Virus record (IMG/VR): IMGVR_UViG_3300032181_000338
Span: 1 to 20,300 of that record
Strand: one strand, 5' to 3'
Source of the DNA: a virus
Length of the DNA stretch: 20,300 nt
Each line of letters begins with the position of its first letter. Positions within the stretch are counted from its first letter, which is position 1. Below the pieces are notes generated by a model that searched no databases, was not told the DNA's origin, and worked only from the letters and a program-made list of their open reading frames with translations. The translations under genes were made by a program, and so were the position numbers. Positions 14,911 to 20,300 of this stretch are shown here, piece by piece.

Positions 14911-15411
14911 TCAAGCCCAGGCAATACTTATAACTTCGGTAGATACTGCCCACTTAATTGTCTCTACAGTTCCAGTTCTCACAGTAGAATAACTGAAGCG
15001 ATTTGTTGCTGTAAATGAAGAAATATCCCAAGATTCGTTACTGGGAACATCATGCTTAATAATAGTCAACATGTTAGACAATTCAGAAACTGCACCAGCA
15101 CCACTACAATAAACAGCACTTTCAATCTTTCCAGTGTAAACAACACCAGATGGATTAACTCCAATAAAATGACCTGTAATAAAGTTCATCGTATTGTTAT
15201 CAATAGTAATTGATGTTCCCACATCATCTAATTGTAGAGTTGCAGTATTAACACCCCTTAGAATGTAGTTTGTTGTTTTACTATCTGTGTAAAACTGATT
15301 CTTCATCTCAATAGAATTGAGAGACATCGCATTGTGTTCCTCATCAATATGAACTGTCTGATCTACAGAAAATCCACCAAGGGATTCAAATTTTTCTAAA
15401 TTAGTAGCCAT
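14911..15411 (-). CDS. Virion structural protein of 166 residues, family not identified
   Basis: A 166-residue, strand-rich protein starting MATNLEKFESLGGFSVDQTV and ending KWAVSTEVISIAWA. Long beta stretches (TTNYILRGVNTATLQLDDVG, SITIDNNTMNFITGHFIG) and absence of a signal peptide or membrane helix fit a virion protein. Its ATG follows the TAA of the 1608-residue gene with no gap, and an AGGA lies 10 bases upstream inside that gene, so it should be made in proportion to it. Small proteins of this form lie beside the large baseplate proteins in cyanophages as I recall. By position it could play the part of T4 gp11 or of a connector between the two giant proteins, but I see no sequence match that would justify a gp number. 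Confidence 0.75.
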   Translation of the reverse strand: MATNLEKFESLGGFSVDQTVHIDEEHNAMSLNSIEMKNQFYTDSKTTNYILRGVNTATLQLDDVGTSITIDNNTMNFITGHFIGVNPSGVVYTGKIESAVYCSGAGAVSELSNMLTIIKHDVPSNESWDISSFTATNRFSYSTVRTGTVETIKWAVSTEVISIAWA

Positions 15412-18400
15412 TTACTTAATTTCCTGAACTAGTACGGTGAAGTTAATAATATCAGCAACTGCGTGATCATTAGTCAACGTCAGAGTAATTCTGGGTTCTG
15501 TAGAAGCAGTAAAATCAAATGTCGCAGTATATTGATCTGCAGAAGTATTTAATGACGCAAATTCATTGTGGAAAATATCAGTACCATTATCTATAACTGA
15601 ATACTCTGACATAGATCTCTTTCCAGAACTGGATTTAGAAACAACAGTTACCTTACATCCTTTAGATGTGCCACTTGGATATAGAACTACAGAAGAAGCT
15701 TCAAGTCCTCCTTTATCCAATACAAACGTAGAAGAACTAATCTTATAATCTGCTAATTCAAATTCTTTTAAATCGCCGTCAAAGATTTTAACTCCATTAA
15801 AGGATCCAGACCCAAATGTTGTGTTGAGATACACATCACCCTGGTTATCTAATCTAAGAACAGGATCTACATTCAATCCACTAGAAAGACCCAAATCTAG
15901 ATATTGTTTTGTGCTACTAATAAATGTGCTAGTAGAATCTGTATTATCAATTGTAGTGTCAACCGAATTGAAAGTAACAATCTCTGTATTAAGTGCTAAG
16001 GAATTACCACCACTAGTCGTAATATTGTCAATACCAGTAAAGTCTAGAGAGGTTTCAGACAATTGTAATGTATTTACATTATTATTGTAGAAATATAAAA
16101 TGTTTTCATTTGCTGCTGGAGCAGTTTCTGGTATAATATATGTGTTACCATCAACGTCTCTAACCCCACCAAGTGAAGACCAGTTTGATCCACTATATCC
16201 TTCAAATTGTTGGATTGTAGTATTGAAACGAATGGAACCAGGACCAGCAGCTGCAATAGATTTCTCATTGTCAGTACCAGCAGGAATTCTAAAATGAGTT
16301 ACAGAATCAACAATAGTTTGTTTTCCTGCATTTGGTCTTAGTACTAAATCTTGAACTTGTGTAGAAATTACATTGTCATCAAGTTTCAATTCTTGACCAA
16401 CAACTAGTGGGCAGTCTTTATTAGGACCAACTCTAAGTTCAGAAATTTCTTCAAATGTTAACGAATCAACGGCAATAGCGTTCCAAGTTAATTGAGCGGT
16501 TCCATTATTTTGAACACCACTGGTGTGTGTTGGTTCGCTACCAGAAGAAGCAGTTGTTCCATCACCTGTTACTTCATATAAGTTATTTTTGTATCTTACA
16601 TATTGTCCAGTAGTTACTGCGGTATTAGCTGTCCACTCTGTAAATGCTGGAAGACCTAATTTTCCAGAAGAAATTTTCTTAACACCTCTAAAGTCTAAGA
16701 ATTGTGGTGTTAATTTTAGAGTATTTACAGCATCATTATAAAACCATAGCGTATTATCATTTGCTCCTGCTGTAAGTTCCGCAAGAATATATGTATTGCC
16801 ATCAATATCTCTAACTCCACCAAGTGAAGACCAAGAAGTTGTGGTAGCATTATATCCTTCATACTGATTGTTATCAGTATTAAATCTGATAGCACCATTT
16901 TGTCTAGTTGCTGCTCCTGGACGCTCGGAAGTATTACCAACAGGTAAGACTAATGCTTGTGTGCCATTTACTTTAGCAATTCTACCTGCTACTGGATTTA
17001 AAACTAAGTCATTTCCAGTCGTAGTTTGAATCTCGTTATCTTCAATTAAAATCTTATCGCTTACATTCAGGAATGCAGTAGTTTTTACAAAACCAGATGT
17101 AGTAACATTTCCGCTAGTAGCAGCAACACTAACTGTAGAACCTACATTAAATGGAGCATTGACAGTTACTGCAGTTCCAGACATAGTTAATGATGTCTGT
17201 GAAGATATAGATGAAGCAACAATATTGGTTCCATTTAATTGAGGTGTCGTCACAGAAGCGGTAAACGTTGCATCAACGCCACTAACTGTAGAGGCAGAAG
17301 TAATACTTGTAGCAGAAAACTCTCCACTACTAATATCTGCCGATACAACATCAGATTGCTGTGTATTTAAGACGGATAATGCAAATCCAGAACCAAATAC
17401 CTTCGGATTATTAGCATCAATTGTTAATAAAGCTTCATTCCCAGGTTCACCACCTTGATCGGCAGTAAGTCTATCATAATAATATAAATTTGGAGTAGTA
17501 TCGGTTACCTTAATATTAATATTTGAACCGTCTGTTGTTACACCATCAGTAAACTCAGTTCCTTCAAAATTTAGTTCTGCTGCACCAGAAACAGATGGTG
17601 CAGTATCTAACGTAATAGTAGTTGCATCAACAACAGCAGCTACTTTTGTTCCAACAACTAATGCTCCACCACCTTGCCCAGAAGCACTTACAAGCATTCC
17701 AACTACGATTCCAGTAGTGCTAGTTAGAGTAACATTAGAAGACCCTACATCTAGTGTAGTTGTTAGAGGTCCTACACTACTAGTTCCCCACTTTCCTCCT
17801 GCAAATTTAGAGAAAGCAAATTCTTGAGAATCGTTAGAAGAATCTGATAGATCAAATGAATATGTGTTTCCAACATATAATGTTAGATCTGGAGTTATAG
17901 TAGCTCCAGAACCTGTATCAATGAATATTTTTGTTTCTAAATCAGTAAATGTGTTAATAGTGTAGGTTGGACCAGGATTGGAATCTTTTTCAAATACAGA
18001 TCCAGCAGCAAGACCAGTAGCTGTGCAAAGTAAAGAATTTACATTTCCACCAATAGATCTAATTTCAATAATTTCTGTACTTGACCCTTGTGCTACTCCA
18101 CTCTCAACTAAAATATCTCCTACAGCAAACGTGCTTGAAGATACAGTTGTTGTTAATGTAAACTCTACAACATCTCTTCTAGTTACTGTATATGAAATGG
18201 GTTGAGTTAAATCAAATGGACTTACTGTCAGAGAGTCTCCAGCAACATAACCATTACCAGGACTATTAATAGTAAGAGATTCTACAGAACCAATTTTTGC
18301 AATGGTATATTGTAATGGAGTTGATGGTGAACCATATGCAGGACTAAACGATAGCGTTGCAGATCCAGCAGTCGTTGGTGTATTTGATAATGTAATTACA

Positions 18401-20238
18401 TTTCCAGTAATTGTGCTTACAGTAGTATTAGCAGCAACAACGCCAGGTCCAGACGTTACAGTAACAATGTCTCCAGCAGTAATACCTGCAGCACTTGCCA
18501 CAGTAATATCAAATAAATTTGGTGAAGAGAATGATAAACTAGCAGATCCAGCAGTTCCTGGTGTAGCAGATAACGTTAGTTGAGTTGCACTGTCAACAGA
18601 TTGTACTGTTGTACTTGGTTGTACAATTCCAATATCTGATTGTCCATTAAAGACATTCATTCCTACAATAATACCTGTTGTACTAGCAACAGTAATTTGA
18701 GCACTGCTTGTGCTTAAAGTTGTGGATACATTATTTTTTTGACCAGGAAGAGTAGTTGCAACTCCTGTAACACCAGCTGATAAAGATAATACATCTCCTG
18801 CAGTATAACCAGATCCTTTACTATCAAAAGAATTAATTTCTGTTAGTACACCAGGATTGCTGTTTACCGTGTAAGTAAATCCAGCTCCACCGCCTCCACC
18901 TAAATCAGAATCATTTGCTGATAGTACATCTGTATTAACATATCCAGAACCAATACTTGTGAAAGTTATAGAACTAACAACTCCATTGAAAGCAGTTGTT
19001 GTTAGAGTAAACGTAGCTCCAGATCCTGTTCCTCCTACATCAACAGCGTTAAATGTTACAATATCTCCAGTTGCATAATCATCTGCAGTCGTAAACACGA
19101 CTGCTGTAACTGCTCCGCCAGATACGGTTACATCTGCTGTTCCACCTGTACCCTCATGTACTGTTGTTCCAGACTGAATGGTGACAGCTGCACCCATATT
19201 ATTATGAACTTCACAGTCATAATTTACAGTTGTGGTTGTAGATGATCCCTTAACTACAACGTAGTAAAAAGCACCTGCAGTACCAGGAGTTCCTACTCTA
19301 ACTCCAGTAACACCAGGGGCGTCTGCTGGATTTAAGTCTCCTCCAAACTGAGTTTCAAATCTAAATGGATGTCCAACATTAGATGCATCAGATATGTCAA
19401 ATCTGTATGTATTTCCAGTGTCTAAAGTTAATGTTGGTTGAGTATTACCATCAATTACATATTGAAAAGGACCTGAACCAGTTACAGTTACAACAAATGT
19501 TTGTACTGGTTGGTTGTATGTGGATACACCTTGATATGTTCCATCAGTATATCCAGAACCACCAACTATTGTTCCATTAAATCCTGTTGTACCAGTTACT
19601 GTAATATCAGCAACAGCATTAGATCCACTTCCTCCAGTGATTGGTACACCAGTGTAACTTCCTGGCACATATCCAGAACCACCAACCAGAGCACCAACAA
19701 TTCCAGGTACAGTAAATGTAATTAATGCTCCAGATCCAGTTCCTCCATTTAACGGAATAGAACTATAGGATCCTGGATTATAGCCAGCACCACTTTGTGT
19801 AATTGAACCTTCATATTCTGCAATTATAAAATCTGCAGATGCGTCATCACCAGTTCCTCCAGTGAGTGAAACATTTTCATATGTCCCTGGATCATAGTTA
19901 GATCCAGTATCTAGAATAGAAATTCCACCTGCGTATAAAATTCTTTGTCTTACATTAATATTTTTGTAGAATACAACATCTGTTGGTTGTAAATCAACAA
20001 TTTTTTTATTAGATGAAACAAATCCTAAAGTTCCAGCACTAGGTTTGTATATACCAACAGAAGCATCTGATGTAAATGATAAAGATGGAGAAGTAACTGT
20101 TCCATTGCCAAGTTTTAAATTTCCTGTAGAAAGATCACTTCCTCCCTGAGAAATATTAAAAATTTGGTCACCAATTTGATTAATTTTCTGCCTTTGAAGT
20201 TCAAAGGTATCAGTTCTAGCGACTTGAATTGCTGGCAT
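15412..20238 (-). CDS. Baseplate/fibre-type structural protein (1608 residues) with cupredoxin-like domain
   Basis: The N-terminus (ARTDTFELQRQKINQIGDQIF) resembles the KIN..F..IY..GD start of T4 gp9/gp10-type baseplate proteins, so this end may dock on the baseplate. Then follow four GSGYxxGxY repeats (about 108-240) and a cupredoxin-like domain (about 244-356) with H290 and C342-x2-H345-x2-M348. More GSGY units lie near 430, 476 and 662. Three copies of a V.STTGI.VGM repeat are at 512-570, 575-632 and 833-892. A second cupredoxin-like domain (764-942) is interrupted by the third of these and lacks the copper ligands. Fibre repeats (971-1075) are followed by two copies of a 105-residue module (about 1080-1185 and 1298-1402) around a Trp-containing module (1200-1256), and a beta C-terminus ends LVQEIK. 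A role in the peripheral baseplate or fibre is inferred. The ATG is at 20238 with purine-rich AGAGAG upstream. Confidence 0.85.
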   Translation of the reverse strand: MPAIQVARTDTFELQRQKINQIGDQIFNISQGGSDLSTGNLKLGNGTVTSPSLSFTSDASVGIYKPSAGTLGFVSSNKKIVDLQPTDVVFYKNINVRQRILYAGGISILDTGSNYDPGTYENVSLTGGTGDDASADFIIAEYEGSITQSGAGYNPGSYSSIPLNGGTGSGALITFTVPGIVGALVGGSGYVPGSYTGVPITGGSGSNAVADITVTGTTGFNGTIVGGSGYTDGTYQGVSTYNQPVQTFVVTVTGSGPFQYVIDGNTQPTLTLDTGNTYRFDISDASNVGHPFRFETQFGGDLNPADAPGVTGVRVGTPGTAGAFYYVVVKGSSTTTTVNYDCEVHNNMGAAVTIQSGTTVHEGTGGTADVTVSGGAVTAVVFTTADDYATGDIVTFNAVDVGGTGSGATFTLTTTAFNGVVSSITFTSIGSGYVNTDVLSANDSDLGGGGGAGFTYTVNSNPGVLTEINSFDSKGSGYTAGDVLSLSAGVTGVATTLPGQKNNVSTTLSTSSAQITVASTTGIIVGMNVFNGQSDIGIVQPSTTVQSVDSATQLTLSATPGTAGSASLSFSSPNLFDITVASAAGITAGDIVTVTSGPGVVAANTTVSTITGNVITLSNTPTTAGSATLSFSPAYGSPSTPLQYTIAKIGSVESLTINSPGNGYVAGDSLTVSPFDLTQPISYTVTRRDVVEFTLTTTVSSSTFAVGDILVESGVAQGSSTEIIEIRSIGGNVNSLLCTATGLAAGSVFEKDSNPGPTYTINTFTDLETKIFIDTGSGATITPDLTLYVGNTYSFDLSDSSNDSQEFAFSKFAGGKWGTSSVGPLTTTLDVGSSNVTLTSTTGIVVGMLVSASGQGGGALVVGTKVAAVVDATTITLDTAPSVSGAAELNFEGTEFTDGVTTDGSNINIKVTDTTPNLYYYDRLTADQGGEPGNEALLTIDANNPKVFGSGFALSVLNTQQSDVVSADISSGEFSATSITSASTVSGVDATFTASVTTPQLNGTNIVASSISSQTSLTMSGTAVTVNAPFNVGSTVSVAATSGNVTTSGFVKTTAFLNVSDKILIEDNEIQTTTGNDLVLNPVAGRIAKVNGTQALVLPVGNTSERPGAATRQNGAIRFNTDNNQYEGYNATTTSWSSLGGVRDIDGNTYILAELTAGANDNTLWFYNDAVNTLKLTPQFLDFRGVKKISSGKLGLPAFTEWTANTAVTTGQYVRYKNNLYEVTGDGTTASSGSEPTHTSGVQNNGTAQLTWNAIAVDSLTFEEISELRVGPNKDCPLVVGQELKLDDNVISTQVQDLVLRPNAGKQTIVDSVTHFRIPAGTDNEKSIAAAGPGSIRFNTTIQQFEGYSGSNWSSLGGVRDVDGNTYIIPETAPAANENILYFYNNNVNTLQLSETSLDFTGIDNITTSGGNSLALNTEIVTFNSVDTTIDNTDSTSTFISSTKQYLDLGLSSGLNVDPVLRLDNQGDVYLNTTFGSGSFNGVKIFDGDLKEFELADYKISSSTFVLDKGGLEASSVVLYPSGTSKGCKVTVVSKSSSGKRSMSEYSVIDNGTDIFHNEFASLNTSADQYTATFDFTASTEPRITLTLTNDHAVADIINFTVLVQEIK
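16015..16347 (-). repeat. Fibre module copy 2 in the 1608-residue protein (residues 1298-1408)
   Basis: Copy of the module at 16669-17001. Shared landmarks: a GxIRFNT..Q.EGY strand pair, a SSLGGVRD.DGNTYI core, and N..L.FYN..VNTL.L..LDF at the end. The copies are about 218 residues apart and separated by a Trp-containing module. Confidence 0.8.
16669..17001 (-). repeat. Fibre module copy 1 in the 1608-residue protein (residues 1080-1190)
   Basis: The first copy, with NGAIRFNTDNNQYEGYN, then SWSSLGGVRDIDGNTYI, then LWFYNDAVNTLKL. The RFNT...W part is also seen as the N-terminal module of both downstream adhesin genes. Confidence 0.8.
17563..17742 (-). repeat. VGM repeat copy 3 (residues 833-892), inserted in a cupredoxin-like domain
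   Basis: About 60 residues with TSTTGIVVGMLV, GTKVAAVVDATTITL and SGAAELNFEG. It matches copies 1 and 2 but splits the second cupredoxin-like domain after its FAF strand. Confidence 0.65.
18343..18516 (-). repeat. VGM repeat copy 2 (residues 575-632)
   Basis: Pattern ITVASAAGITAGDIVTV, then ANTTVSTITGNVITLS, then TAGSATLSF. Directly follows copy 1. Confidence 0.7.
18529..18705 (-). repeat. VGM repeat copy 1 (residues 512-570)
   Basis: Pattern ITVASTTGIIVGMNV, then PSTTVQSVDSATQLTLS, then TAGSASLSF. An Ig-like beta unit is the likely fold. Confidence 0.7.
19515..19925 (-). repeat. Four tandem GSGYxxGxY repeats (residues about 108-240)
   Basis: The core tyrosines fall at residues 115, 153, 190 and 230, a period of 37-40 residues. 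Each unit reads roughly G-S-G-Y-x-x-G-x-Y followed by GG-T/S-G-S and an alternating strand. The first unit is the most diverged (GSNYDPGTY). Confidence 0.85.
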
Positions 20239-20300
20239 TTTTAACTAACTCTCTAAGTAAAGATTTGATCTCAGAAACTTCATTCTTCAACATATTTATG
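20216..20300 (-). CDS. Possible C-terminal end of an upstream gene, or short leader ORF
   Basis: A minus-strand frame is open from the window edge to a TAG at 20218-20216, overlapping the first 23 bases of the 1608-residue gene. From the only ATG in view (20293) it would encode 25 residues, MLKNEVSEIKSLLRELVKN and a short Asn/Ser/Arg tail. That is a plausible amphipathic or coiled-coil end, so this is more likely the 3' end of a gene starting outside the window than a chance frame. It cannot be decided from 85 bases. Confidence 0.4.
   Translation of the reverse strand, partial: INMLKNEVSEIKSLLRELVKNASNSSR
20293..20299 (-). promoter_or_regulatory. Late-promoter-like box ATAAATA upstream of the 1608-residue gene
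   Basis: ATAAATA on the minus strand, 54 bases before the ATG at 20238. It probably lies within the end of the preceding gene, in line with the other boxes here. It would drive the 1608- and 166-residue genes. Confidence 0.5.

Noticed and set aside
14911-15411. Calling the 166-residue protein gp11
   Set aside because: The position is suggestive only. Length and sequence give no match I can defend.
19515-19925. Tandem repeats that could look like a CRISPR array or DNA-level satellite
   Set aside because: The periodicity is at the protein level (GSGY units of 37-40 residues), the bases vary between units, there are no identical repeats with unique spacers, and the frame is open throughout.

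Overview
This window looks like part of the late structural region of a T4-like myovirus that infects marine picocyanobacteria (a Synechococcus or Prochlorococcus cyanophage). The evidence is: recognisable neck proteins gp13 and gp14; very large glycine- and serine-rich virion proteins full of GSGY-type repeats; T4-type late-promoter boxes (ATAAATA or CTAAATA) ahead of gene blocks; several 2-oxoglutarate/Fe(II) oxygenases of the kind common in cyanophages; AT-rich composition; and almost no non-coding DNA. All convincing genes lie on the minus strand, so transcription runs from high to low coordinates.

Layout in the direction of transcription. (1) 20238-15412 is a 1608-residue baseplate or fibre-type protein. 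It carries GSGY repeats, a cupredoxin-like domain with a complete type-1-copper ligand pattern, a decayed second cupredoxin-like domain, and two copies of a fibre module. (2) 15411-14911 is a 166-residue structural protein that starts directly after the stop of the first. (3) 14867-5598 is a 3089-residue fibre-like protein with GSGY repeats, a beta-helix segment, a duplicated alpha-helical module and DAD-LD tail-fibre repeats. (4) 5591-4743 (LamG-like lectin) and 4703-3603 (fibrinogen-related/intelectin-like lectin with HxH motifs) are two small adhesins that share an N-terminal module. (5) 3598-3332 is an unknown small protein. (6) 3323-1616 holds three tightly coupled, mutually dissimilar 2OG-Fe(II) oxygenases. 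(7) 1585-1376 is a small coiled-coil protein. (8) 1322-522 is gp13, and 520-1 is the N-terminal part of gp14, which runs off the window.

In T4 the order is 9-10-11-12-wac-13-14, so genes 1 to 5 occupy the position of the baseplate-periphery, short-tail-fibre and whisker genes. By position and domain content they probably build the peripheral baseplate and the host-binding apparatus. The oxygenases and the small coiled-coil gene are accessory genes inserted between that module and the neck genes. Late-promoter-like boxes precede six of the genes, usually overlapping the stop codon or the last codons of the gene before. A strong hairpin before gp13 appears to combine a terminator, a late-promoter box in its loop, and the gp13 ribosome-binding sequence in its descending arm.

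For a possibly undescribed system, the best leads are the copper-site-like domain inside a virion protein, the three-oxygenase cassette inside the tail/neck operon, the fibrinogen-like adhesin with HxH motifs, and the nested terminator/promoter/RBS. No tRNA, CRISPR array, insertion sequence or integrase is visible, and no stretch above 300 bases lacks a gene.
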